A stretch of 64,000 nt of DNA from Symbiotaphrina buchneri (lineage: Eukaryota > Ascomycota > Symbiotaphrinales > Symbiotaphrinaceae), in contig BCIG01000020.1 in NCBI GenBank assembly GCA_001599915.1, forward strand, positions 332,046 to 396,045, read 5' to 3'. The notes under the pieces were generated by a model that was given only the letters and a program-made list of their open reading frames with translations, ran no database searches and was not told the DNA's origin. Position numbers and translations under genes: made by a program. Each line of letters starts with the position of its first letter. Position 1 is the stretch's first letter. Below, one piece after another: positions 12,588 to 23,457 of the stretch.

Positions 12588-13270
12588 CTCTGAAGCTTCT
12601 CCAAAAACGGCCATGCATGGCATAATTGCAGCAGTCCCTTTGGAAACCCTTGTGTAAAAGCCCCGTTTGCGGACTGGGGTCCATAGTGCGCCACGGAATT
12701 GGAGTCCCTGGACCCCTTCCATTCACACCTTATTTACACCTTCATGAGTACGTAAATTCTCTTAGCTCCTATTGCTTTTTTTAGACACTGACTGCCGTCT
12801 TCACAGAGATAGATTTGCAATGCGCATCCAATTTCGTAGTCACGCTGTCAGTCGAGGATGTCGCTATCGCCCCTATCGATTTACGCTACCTTGGTGGCTG
12901 CGAGACTCTCTTCCCAACCACCGCACCGCAAGCCCAACAACACCATCAGGAAGAGTCGCCAAGCCTAGTAATCTGTAAGTCGAAGCTGCAGGCGAGTACA
13001 CCGACCGCTTTGGGATACCTAATTATAGGTCAAGAGATCTTCTGTCCGCCTTCGTCACCTTCTTCGACCCGGTTGCAGAAACTCGGCGTGGCTTCAGCCC
13101 TACAGAAGTTGGACATGCAAGAGTTGATATCATATTTGCGAAGGATCAAACAATCACCCGGATGGATAGTACATTATAAGAAGGGTTGATCAACCCGGGA
13201 TGTCTAATCTGACATTGTCATCACTCGTTCTTTGCCTGCTATCACACTCGTTAGATCGTCGCCCCTAAAC
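12588..13270. other. intergenic / 5' region of the GPI protein gene
   Basis: An open frame of about 124 codons (12815-13189) is present but begins with TTG, has no ATG until late, and resembles nothing I recognise. I read the interval as 3' UTR of the GCP4-like gene plus promoter and 5' UTR of the surface-protein gene. Confidence 0.4.
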
Positions 13271-15036
13271 ATGAAGTTTCAAGCGGGATTCCTCGCCACC
13301 GGCCTTCTGGCCACTCTGGTGTCTGCTCAGACTACCACGGACACTGCTACCACTGATTCCTCATCCACGGTTTCATCTTCAACTGCGTATTATGGCAACA
13401 CAACCACGGCCTCCACGACTACTACCTCCGCTCTTGGAGGAGCCAGCGTTTCAGCCCCTCCTGCTGCAGCAGCCACGATAGTCATCTCGGTGAACGTCCC
13501 TGTCTCTAAACGAGGCAAGCGTCAGACCACTTTGACTTCCGGCACAAACTACATCACCTTCGTCAATGGTGTGGCGACGCTCTCGACTTCCCAGGCTGAT
13601 GCTGCTACCTTTGCCATCACTGCGGGCGTGCTCTTCAGCGACGGAGAGTATATTGGAGCTTCGGCGGCCGACTTGGCCATTGGATATGGGGCCGTGAGCC
13701 TTTCAGGCACCCCACCTGCAATTGATACCACCTGGGCCGCTCCAATTGGCTCAGCGGCAACCTTCACGAACACCACCTTCACTTACGGTGGCGGATCAGC
13801 GGTCTTCTGTGCTCAGAGCGATGGCACCCTGGTTGCGCAATACACCGCCGCTGCTGCAGACTGCGTCTCGGTTTCGCTCGAAGCTCAATCAGCCGGTAAG
13901 GCCTACACTTCCTCTACTTATATACATAGTTGTTGCTGACCAAGTTGCAAGCTACGACCACCTCCTCCAGCATGGCTAGCTCAACTACCTCCAGCATGGT
14001 CAACTCAACGACTACCATGATGAACACCACATCCTCTGCAACTGGTTACATGAACTCCACCAGCCTCTCAAGCACCGCCACCGCCACTGCTAGCGCCCTG
14101 CCCAGCAATGCCGCTTTCCTCGTCATCGCCAACTCGGCTGCTGCCAAGTACCGTCGTCGGACTACCGCTGGATCCTTCGTCAACGCTGCAGGTTTCGTCA
14201 CCGCTGACTGTGCCGATGGTGCCATCTTCACTGCTGCTGCCAATGGCCAACTCTTCAGCAACGGAAACGCTATCTCCACCGATGCTGGTGTCGCATATGC
14301 GCCTTTCGTGGGCAACGCTGTTGTTGGCGCTATCAGCACTGTCTTCGAGCTTGCCGGCGGCGACTTGGAGTGGGTGAACGCGGCCTTCACCAACGGTGCT
14401 GCTGAATTCTGCGAGCTTCCTACCGGCCAGGTTGTGTCTGTCTTCAACGTGGACGAGGCCCCGGCTGACTGCACGGCGATCACGCTGTCCATTGTGTCCG
14501 CATCCGTGTGCCCCAGCGCTACGAACACGGCTGCCGCCGCCACCGCCACCACCACCATCACGCAGAACATCTATGACCTCTTCCACGACAATGTCATCAA
14601 CTACTTCTCCTGCGAAAACTGCGCGTTCTACTACGTCAAGCTCTGCAGCACCTGCCCCATTCAAGAGGTGTCGGCTTCCAACAACATCTTCTCCACCCAG
14701 GCTTGCGATAGCTGCCCTGTGTCAGTGATGCAGATCGATACCCCCACCGTCACCAGCACGACCTCTACTGCTGAGGGCGAGTGCGGCTCGGCCGTTTACT
14801 CCGAGCCAAGCTGCGTCTCCTGCCCCTCAAGCACTGGCACCGCTACTACCAAGGCGACCGCCGGTGGTTCCACCGCTACCGGCTCCTCCTCTTCGGGGTC
14901 TGGCAGCTCTTCCGGAAGCTCCACCTCGAACGAGAGCGGATCTTCTTCGAGCTCCAAGTACACCGGTGAGGGTTCTGGTCTCAAGGCCCCTTCGGCATTT
15001 GCGGCTCTCTTCGCTGCCATGGTCGTCCTTTTCTAA
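13271..15036 (+). CDS. GPI-anchored Ser/Thr-rich surface protein with two repeated domains
   Basis: Two exons, 13271-13895 and 13952-15036, joined by a 56-bp intron (GTAAG donor, GCTGAC branch point, TTGCAAG acceptor); 569 residues. The chosen ATG gives a clear signal peptide (MKFQAGFLATGLLATLVSA). A Thr/Ser-rich linker follows, then two homologous domains of about 120 residues. Each opens with a short hydrophobic strand and a basic patch (SKRGKRQ in the first, KYRRRTT in the second) and ends with a Cys-containing block (FCAQSDGTL / FCELPTGQV) and ADC. This looks like the fungal family annotated as DUF7908 (from memory). After it come a Cys-rich stretch with CENC, CSTC, CDSC and CVSC pairs, a Ser/Gly-rich stalk and a hydrophobic C-terminus (FAALFAAMVVLF) of the kind replaced by a GPI anchor. 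It probably sits in the cell wall or plasma membrane; function unknown. Confidence 0.85.
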
Positions 15037-15301
15037 GGATAGAATGATCTCTCCTTGTTTGTGTCTGATTGGCAAAGGATAAGATGCAAGCAAGATGCGC
15101 CTCTACTGGACCGACCAGGACGGGTACGAACTCCCAAAGAGCGATTTTTGACATTCAATGTGGCTGTATCTACTAGAACCTAGCCTAATGTTTAATATGG
15201 CCCCTAAGGCCACCGTACTAATAATAACTACTGAGCACTCGACTGCGAGGAACATTGCCCAATATACCGTGAAATGATCATAGAATGATCGCCTAACAAG
15301 T

Positions 15302-16524
15302 CTAATCGATGGTGACTACAAGTTTGCCAAAATGCTTCTGGTCCCACATGTACTATGAAGGGGATCAGTGAATGACCTTGTCAAATAGCTCGCGCCTGCA
15401 GGCTGTTGCTTACCTGGTATGCATCCTTGAGCTGCTCGAGCTTGAACACCTTCTTGTCCACGACGGGCTTGATATTGTTGGCCTCGATGGCACGGTTCAT
15501 GGCCTCGAACTGGAGCCTGCTGCCAACGATGACCCCTCTCACCGTACACTGATGCTGCAGGCAATCCAGGAACGTGGGTTGCTTGTCCGTCTGGCCTACG
15601 AGAAATCCAATGATGGTGATCAGTCCTTCCATCCTCACCGCCTCCAAGCTTTGGGCCAGTGTCTTGGGCCCTCCCACTTCGACCACGTGCGTCACTCCTT
15701 CCTTGTCGGCCGTGAGGCTCTTGGCGGTCTTCCCCCAGTTGGGGTCCTCCTTGTAGTTGATCACATGATGAGCTCCCAGCTTCTTCAGCGTCTCGGCCTT
15801 CTCCTTGGACGACGTCGTGGCGATAACTCGGGCCCCGGCAGCAAGCGCAAACTGCAGTGCGAAGATGGAGACACCACCAGTACCCTGCGTCAGAACTGTG
15901 TCGCCTGGCATGAGCGGCTTGATGCCGTATAGAGCGTCCCATGCCGTCACCGCCGCGCAGGACAGAGTGCTGCCCTCCTCATAACTGAGGTTCGAGGGCA
16001 TCGTCACCAAGCCCTCCTCGTTGAAGACGCCGTATTCCCGGAGGGTGCCATCGAGAAGACCGCCCAATCCAGATGCGACGGTCTTGGAGTTGAGGGGTCC
16101 AGCCAGGTGCTTCTGATTGAAGAGGGTCAGGACCTTGTCGCCTTTCTGGAATCGGGACACGCTCTCCCCGACAGCGATGACCTCCCCAGCGCCGTCGCTA
16201 CCTGGAGTGACGCCATCCCTTGTACCTATCGGACACTTTTTAGATGTATATTCAGACCCGATGATGATGCCGCAGCAGACCTACCGAATGGGTATTGTCC
16301 CTATTTTTTGATCAGCCAGCGTCCGCGCAGAGATGAGCGCAAGGAGGGACGGTGCATACCTTTGCGATGATGAGATCCCGGTAGTTGAGCGAGGCAGCAT
16401 GGAACTGAACGAGGACATCGTTCTGTCCTAGTTTGGGGAGCGGGGCTGAGGCATGCCACTTGAGGTTGTCGAAGCTGCCCGATCCCTCAACGGTCCACTT
16501 CTTGGTGCTTGTAGGGATTGACAT
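15302..16524 (-). CDS. MDR-family NAD(P)-dependent oxidoreductase (zinc-type alcohol dehydrogenase-like)
   Basis: Four exons on the minus strand: 16524-16360, 16300-16285, 16225-15414 and 15352-15302, giving 347 residues. Introns are 59, 59 and 61 bp. The second exon has only 16 nt and encodes GQYPF plus one base; it restores the expected GQYPFGTRDGVTPGSDGAG segment. The N-terminal GroES-like part has LNYRDLIIAK, and the nucleotide-binding part has TQGTGGVSIFALQFA and IATTSSKEK. The last exon gives the family ending YMWDQKHFGKLVVTID. Members reduce quinones, enones or aldehydes using NAD(P)H; the substrate here cannot be told. The start codon lies about 120 bp from the MITE at 16646-16978, so that element occupies the promoter. 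A reading without the microexon would break the frame. Confidence 0.9.
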
Positions 16525-16645
16525 GTTGTTTCTTGATGCTACGGTAGAAGCCGATGGAGCTATTTGTTGGCGTATAGGGTCACAGAGGGGCAGGGATGTG
16601 GGAGAAGCAAGAGGGGCGAGGGACGAGAGATCGGTCATATATATA

Positions 16646-16978
16646 ATAGAGAGGTTTCTCAACGAATTATTCGATGTCGTTCTCTAGTAAATTTTAGCGT
16701 AGTTTGACATCGACTAGTTGCAAGTCGATCCCGATCGAATAATTGAGGTTTCTCTACAACTTGTACGAGCCAAGCCGCTTGATACTAATACAGACCTACG
16801 GGCGATCGAATATTGAATATTCGATTAATCGAATAATCGCAAGTCGATCTCTTAGAGATTGACTTGACGCTATACTGAATCGAATAGGTGGTGTGGAGCA
16901 GGTGGGTCAAAAAGTGGGCGCGGAATCAGTTTTTCCGGTTTGAACGACATCGAATAATTCGTTGAGAAACCTCTCTAT
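16646..16978. mobile_element. MITE with 37-bp perfect terminal inverted repeats
   Basis: The arms 16646-16682 and 16942-16978 are perfect inverted repeats of 37 bp starting ATAGAGAGGTTTCTCAACGA. Both are flanked by TA (16644-16645 and 16979-16980), the target duplication of Tc1/mariner/pogo elements. The 333-bp body has no open frame of note and is rich in CGAATAAT and CAAGTCGATC motifs. This fits a non-autonomous miniature element mobilised by a Tc1/pogo-type transposase located elsewhere. The intact arms suggest recent insertion. Confidence 0.9.
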
Positions 16979-19900
16979 TATTCTTCCACCTGTCGAAAGC
17001 AACAGGACATCTATGGTTTCTTACAAACCAGCCGGGCAGTGACAGCACTATGATAATGGCTCACGCAATCGCCGTGCCGTCGGGCTTCCTCTATGCATTT
17101 GTAACGAGAATCCTCATTATTAATGACTCCGTTGCTGGTTGAAGGGGCTTCATTTGGATTGTCCTGACATGCCTCGTTCCCCGCAAGGTCTAGTTGCCGG
17201 GCGCCTTGCAGTTGCCGAGCGGCTTCAGATGCCGAGCACGAGCTGCTGCCGGACCTCTAGGAGCTGTTCTCGAGTCCTCGACCACTCCACGATTCACATC
17301 ACAGCAAGATCATGACTGGTGAAAGCAGTCGCCGTCGCCGTTCGACTGATTTCCAAGAAGCTTAAGGACGACTTAATCTCAGGAGCCCAGCAGCAACCAT
17401 TCGTAGGAACAGGGCAAGCGCGCGGGCGGAGCTGGGCGGAGCTTGGCGGAGTTTAAATGTTTTAAGACCGCCATGATCCTCCAGGGGTTGCCAGGTGAAG
17501 ACTCGAAGTGTAGGAACGCAGTAGTGATAAAGCAGCCTGCTCGCCTGCATTACAATTTATTATTGCTTACACTTTCGCAAGAACTCGGTGAGTTGCTGAT
17601 TGACCAGTCCTTGTATTGTAAGACTCAGGGGGGTGAGGTGGGCTCATGTCTGTGCTGTACGATACTTTTGCAGAGACATCTTTGAATCCTTTCCCATCAC
17701 CTAGTGGGCAACCAGCAGCAGTTCTAGGTTGTCAGATGGCGATGGCTCGACAATAATGCCTCATGCGAGCGGAGGTGGATAGGCGTGCTGTGGAACGTTA
17801 CAGACAGACAGCAGCTGAACTTCGCCCTTCGACCGAACCAGCGAACAATCGACAGATTGAAGTATCGTTGTGATTGGCCCGGTCAGTCGGCAGCCATGAC
17901 CACGAACCGGTGAATGGACGTAGACAGTATTTGGCCGATAGAAATTGCGAAATCGGAGGTGCATGATCTAGGAAAGGAATACGGGACCGTAAAGAAGCGA
18001 GCAAGATACGAGCAAGATACGAGCAGAGCCATCTGCAGCCTCTATTTTCGAGGCCTCCGCCAGGAGAAACAGATAATATGGAGAGAAGCCCTCATCTTCT
18101 ACGGCACTGTAGGAAGCTACGGTCGTCTGGAGTGATCTGGGCCGGTTGTACCGGAGGGACATGGCCAGGTCACCTGCCCGCCGCCCTTGCGGATGGCTTA
18201 AGCCACAAAGGCAATAAATACAGGTCGCCAAAATCAACGAGTGCCTCTCTTGCTTGTATGCCGAATTAGGCTTTTCTATTTTCATTCACATTACTTATAG
18301 AATCTCGTTTGATTTCTTTTCAATTACATCTTATGCACTATATATTTTAATTGGACTTATTTTTTATCGAAAATCACTCATTAACATATTTACGGGAGTA
18401 GCAAGATGCTTCAACAACTACGAGATATTCGTCGATGCCGCTCGTTAAGGTGCGATAGTACTTTGTGCTTCTGGCGTGGAGCAGAGTGAGGACACCAGCC
18501 TGCTGCCACGTTTCTTGGGTGTTGCTCCAGTTCCTGATCGACGGACGCCGATAGGCGCGGCAGACAACCGTGCTCAGATCATCATTCTGCAACGGCTACG
18601 GTAGGTACTGCAGCTGAGCAGAGCTTGTCTTTACGAAGCCGCGCTCTTCGAAAAGAGAGCCTCACCACAGCGGCACAGCGGCGCAGCCAATGGGCCTTGG
18701 ACATGCTGCAACGAGGAGCGATGTTACTGTAGGTACCCAGCGAATGCGGGGAACGGCACGCATGGACCGTGGGTGGGATTGTCGTCCGATGCATGGCCGT
18801 GGGAACTGGTCGAAATTTCCCCGCTCCGTGGCTTGCTTTGAACCAAAAGCCCTTGGGCGGTGAAGCAAGGTGAGATGAGCGGTGATCGCAGGAAATCGGT
18901 CCGACAATGGACGGGCACGGTGAATGGTAGAATAATCGGTATGGAGCCCTGGAGAAAGGAGGGATTGCGGGGTCTAGCAGCTAGCTTGCGCATGAAGGGA
19001 ACGAAAAAGGAGCAATGACCGTCACACAATTACTCCCCCTGGCAGATGCTTGAAAGCTGCATTGCTCAATTCTTTTCGTGGTGCTCGGTAAGATGTTGAG
19101 AGGTAACACGATGATCCTTGTCGGTCATCCCGTCATCGTTAAACGAGTGAACTCAATAAGGTAATAATGTACCTCCTACCTCCTACCTCCTACCTCCTAC
19201 CTTAACCCTCTCTCACTTGCCTTCCATAAGGTGAAGTACCTTACATTACGTGCCCGTGCAGGACATCCGTAAGGTACCTTGCCTTACCTTTCTTTTCCTC
19301 AAGGTACCTCGGGCTTCATAATCCCCAACTACCGAAAGTGCTTCCCTTGTACTCCGTCACTGATACCTTACTGGAAGATACCTTCCCTTCCTGAAGGTAC
19401 CTGATCTCTGACCTAATCACGTTATTCATTTCGACTCCGCACTCGACTCGGCGAGAAAGCACAGATTTCATGATGATAATATTAATAAATAATTGTACGA
19501 GGAAATTAAAAGATCACTTTCGCAGGCAGTACCACAGCAGCTGAGGTATATGCTTCTCGTCCCCCAGCTGCTGCAGTGTGCGCGCATCTCATGATTATTA
19601 TCTTGCCCCCTCCACCTGCCCCAGCTTTTCTCGAAAAAGCCTTATGCGACTAGCGGCTGCCCACGGCTTTAGAGGTACCGTGCCTTAGCTTTTCTCACAC
19701 CGTTCCCTCTCCGTCACCTGAGGTAACTACCGCGACCATATACATATGTCTGGATCGACCTGAAGCGTAGCTGGGCGTCCTTTTCCGTTTTCATTTCCGC
19801 TTTCCATCTGTCGACGATCCATTCTTCTCGGACCTGCAGAGCAGCAATACTCCGGCGAGGCCGGGCTCCAACCGGACACAATCTTGACAGTTTCCTAGGG

Positions 19901-19998
19901 ACGCATACCATCTTGCCCGTCCGTTTTGTCTGTAGCTGTTGCGTTCACACCGAGAACGCCCCGCTACCCGACATACGTCCCATGGGTCGCGCGCTGCA
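16979..19998. other. long non-coding stretch and xlnR upstream region
   Basis: About 3 kb without a recognisable gene. Open frames of 60-105 codons occur on both strands but match nothing and lack splice continuity. The part nearest xlnR (19000-19998) is rich in pyrimidine tracts and TACCTT/AAGGTA motifs and probably includes the promoter and a long 5' UTR. CCCCAG hexamers at 19562-19567 and 19619-19624 fit the CreA carbon-repressor consensus (SYGGRG on the other strand), but such short sites are common by chance. Confidence 0.45.
19170..19202 (+). repeat. TACCTCC heptamer tandem repeat, 4.7 copies
   Basis: Four exact TACCTCC units plus a partial unit lie about 800 bp upstream of the xlnR start. 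This is a simple repeat in a presumed promoter or 5' UTR; no function is inferred. Confidence 0.85.
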
Positions 19999-20002
19999 AT
20001 GA
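19982..20002 (+). promoter_or_regulatory. 6-codon uORF overlapping the xlnR start codon
   Basis: An upstream ATG at 19982 opens a frame of six codons (M-G-R-A-L-Q) closed by TGA at 20000-20002. The stop shares bases with the ATG of the main frame at 19999-20001 (ATGA overlap). The uORF start has a weak -3 base (C) but G at +4; the main start has G at -3. This arrangement allows leaky scanning or termination-reinitiation. If translation instead begins at the in-frame ATG at 20008, the uORF would end just before it. Confidence 0.5.
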
Positions 20003-23000
20003 GCGGAATGATATCGGCCGCCTATCCTCCTCCAAATGCGCCGCCTTCACTGCCGCCCACTCCTAATATGATGTCGCACGGGGTCTATCTGCAGCCGCAA
20101 AACTTGGCTCCATCGCCCTTGGATACCCTTGCGCAGGGCTCACAGTACGTGCAGCAATTGCAGCATCGATCCGCGCAGACTCACTACTTGACTTCCCCGA
20201 CGAAAAGCCCGACCAAGAACAGGCATCATCCATATGGGAACGGGTTCGCGGGCTCGCCGAGTGCCGCTCGTAAGGCCGCTGGCGCTGAGGCTGGACATGG
20301 CTCGGAGACGAGTGGTGGCACAAATGTCAGAAGGAGGATAAGCAGAGCGTGTGATCAATGCAACCAGCTGCGCACCAAATGCGACGGTAAGAATCCATGT
20401 GCGCATTGCGTAGGTAAGGAAAGCTGGAGTGATTTTACGACCATGTGTTCCTTGCATCTAACTCCGGCTTTAGAGTTTGGCCTGCAGTGCGAATACGTCA
20501 GAGAGAGGAAGAAGCGAGGCAAAGCCTCTCGAAAAGATCTCGTTCAGCGTGAAGCCGCTGCTGCGGCCGCATTGACGGGTGGGAACAATGCGGGCCCAGG
20601 CAGTGTGCTCCCGCCCCATGATACAATATCAGCGTCAACCGTCCACGGCAACGCGCGGACCAACGGCCAAACGTCCGTCAACGACCTCCCACCTCCGCCT
20701 CTGCCAACTGGGCGGTCTCTTAGTGTTGGTAGCAGTATCCTGGGAAGCAATGGCTTATTGAATGATGTCGGTGCGATTGGCCGGACAGGTAGTCTAGGGA
20801 ACCTGCACGAGATCTCCAACAGTGCCCCGATCAATCATCACCACCATCAGCAGTTATCCAGCCAGCAGGAACACCTGATTGGCGAGAAGCCAAGCCACCA
20901 ACAACAACGACAGGGAGCAGCTGAGAATCCCATCGGTTTAGGGCTGGCTGCACTCGGGCCTGTGCAGGATTTTGATGCTTCGGGACCTGTGCCTGGACCG
21001 GGGGTTCCCAACGGGATGCCATCACACTTACTTCCCAACAACTCGGGCAATCAAGCAGCCATGACCTCAATAAATCCCAGCCATATCACTGGTTACGCCG
21101 ACAGGTCCTTCCCCATGCCGACCCCATCGAATCGTTTAACCCAAGTCCCTGGAATGCCCTTCGGTACTGGAGAGTCCCCGATGACTGCTTGGCTCGGGGC
21201 TTCTCCCACGGCTGGGTCACCTGGCTGGCTCTCCTTACCGTCACCTTCAGCATCTGTTTATGATCAGCAGCAACAACAGTACAACAATAGCCCGGCCCAA
21301 GGCCTTCGATACCCTGTCCTACGTCCATTGTTACCATACATCTCCCAGATTCTGCCGGTTTCGTTAGCATGTGATCTGCTGGATTTATATTTTGCGAGTT
21401 CATCTTCGGCTTATATACGACCATTATCTCCATATCTCCTCGGATATGTGTTTCGAAAGCGCTCCTTCCTAAGTACGACTAATCCTCGTCCCTGCAGCTT
21501 AGCACTACTAGCCAGTATGCTCTGGGTAGGAGCTCAGACCAGTGAAGCTGCTTTCCTCACGTCTCCGCCTTCAGCCAGAGGAAGGGTATGTCAGAAGCTG
21601 CTTGAGCTTACTGTTGGTCTCCTGAAGCCTCTTATACATGGTCCTTCAAATGGTGAGGCCTTTCCGAATCCTGCCGGGACTGTGATGAATGGGGTTGCAT
21701 TAGGCGGCTTGGGCGTCGCGAACCAGACCTCTGGGGATCAGCTGAACGGTCCCGAGGGAGCAGTAGGCGCAAGCGGCGCCCTCGATGACGTCGCCACTTA
21801 TATGCACCTGGCCACCGTCGTCTCCGCCAGCGAGTACAAGGCCGCGAGTCTTAGATGGTGGAACTGTGCTTGGACACTAGCTCGAGAACTGAAGCTCAAT
21901 CGAGAGCTTCCCCCAAACCCCGCGCCTCCAGCGGAGACCAGAAAAGGGGGAGAAGGACATCAAGAGCTTGATGCAGAGGGCGAGGCTGATATTGATATGA
22001 ACATAGCAGGAGCTGCTCAACAGTCCAATGGACTTGATGCCGCAAACTCTCCCGGTTTCGTAACAGAAGAGGAAAGAGAGGAAAGACGGAGAATATGGTG
22101 GCTACTCTACACCGTGGATCGCCATCTGGCTCTGTGTTACAACAGGCCACTATTCCTGCTTGACATGGAGTGTGATGGCTTACTACAACCAATGGATGAC
22201 AAGGACTGGCAGGCAGGCAATTTCACGCGCGACACTTCCATATCAGCTACTGGCGAACCTTTGCACTACAGAAGGAGAGGGCCCACTTTCGAGTGTACTG
22301 GCCACAGTATATTCGGCTACTTCCTGCCTTTGATGACAATGCTAGGGGAGATTGTGGACCTGCACCATGCTCGCAATCATCCGCGCTTCGGCCTTGGATT
22401 TCGCAGTGCTAATGAATGGGATGACCAAGCCGCCGAAATCACTCGCCAACTGGAAGCTTATGGTCGCAGCCTAAGGGAATTTGAGGCTCGCCAGACGCTG
22501 AAGCTGCAAGACAATGCGGACAACAACCATGGTGCGGAGAATCCCGATGGAGGGTCTCCATCTGTGCGGTCCGCCGGTAGTGCTGGTTCTCGAATGACTG
22601 AGTCAATCATGCAGACCAAGATTGTCGTGGCCTATGGAACCCATGTAATGCACGTCCTGCATATCCTTCTCACCGGTAAATGGGATCCGATATCGCTGCT
22701 CGACGACAACGATCTTTGGATATCCTCACAGTCGTTTATCTCCGCTACTGGCCATGCTGTGTCGGCAGCCGAAGCCATTGATGACATTCTCGACTATGAT
22801 CCTGATCTCAGCTTTATGCCGTTCTTTTTCGGCATCTACCTCCTTCAGGGAAGCTTTCTCCTTCTGCTGATCGCGGACAAACTGCAAGGCGAGGCAAGTC
22901 CGAGCGTGGTGAAGGCTTGTGAAACCATTGTACGAGCCCATGAAGTATGTGTGGTCACGTTGAACACGGAATACCAGGTAAGGTTGCAATCACTGTTTCT

Positions 23001-23176
23001 CTCTATCGCAGACGTTGACGCTCTTGGTGAAGAGAAATTTCCGTAAGGTTATGCGCTCTGCTTTGGCACAAGTCCGCGGCCGCATCCCCGAAGACTTTGG
23101 CGAGCAACAACTACGACGTCGTGAAGTACTAGCGTTGTATCGATGGACAGGTGATGGGACAGGACTCGCCCTGTAA
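19999..23176 (+). CDS. xlnR: xylanolytic/cellulolytic Zn2Cys6 transcriptional activator, XlnR/Xyr1 type
   Basis: Three exons: 19999-20413, 20474-22977 and 23033-23176, giving 1020 residues. Intron 1 (60 bp) splits the zinc cluster and is open in frame, so a naive translation would insert 20 residues; splicing gives CAHCVEFGLQC. The Cys residues are at about 118, 121, 128, 134, 137 and 144, preceded by [20 protein letters not shown] and followed by the basic block [13 protein letters not shown], both hallmarks of XlnR/Xyr1. The central region ([38 protein letters not shown]) is the fungal-specific transcription factor domain. Intron 2 (55 bp) leads to the conserved ending [20 protein letters not shown]. 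The protein activates xylanase, cellulase and D-xylose catabolism genes in response to xylose. The first ATG was chosen; 20008 is an alternative. Confidence 0.93.
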
Positions 23177-23457
23177 ATAGCGATGACTGGTTGGCGTTGT
23201 ATGATATGATTTCTCCAATCGGATCAGGAGTTGGAAAGGAGCGTTGTTCTGGAGAAGCGAGATCATCTTCTCGTACAAAAGGAAGCTTCAGTTCTTCATC
23301 GAGGGTTGGCTATAACGAAATGGCGTTCCTGAAGCAGCTATACCCGGTGGCGTCAATGTGAAAAGGGGTCTGCCTCCTCGCTTCTAGTTCGTAGATATGG
23401 ACATCTGCTGTATGTACCTACGATTTATGCAGCGGACTTGGAGGGAATAATATTATG

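Noticed and set aside
12815-13189. 124-codon open frame before the GPI protein gene
   Set aside because: It begins with TTG, has no ATG until near the end, resembles no family and overlaps the likely promoter/5' UTR.
14046-14664. Long minus-strand frames of 174 and 198 codons
   Set aside because: They are antisense shadows of a GC-rich, Ser/Thr/Ala-rich coding exon with strong protein features on the plus strand.
18724-19029. 101-codon minus-strand frame in the long gap before xlnR
   Set aside because: No similarity recognised, and overlapping frames of similar length exist on the other registers.
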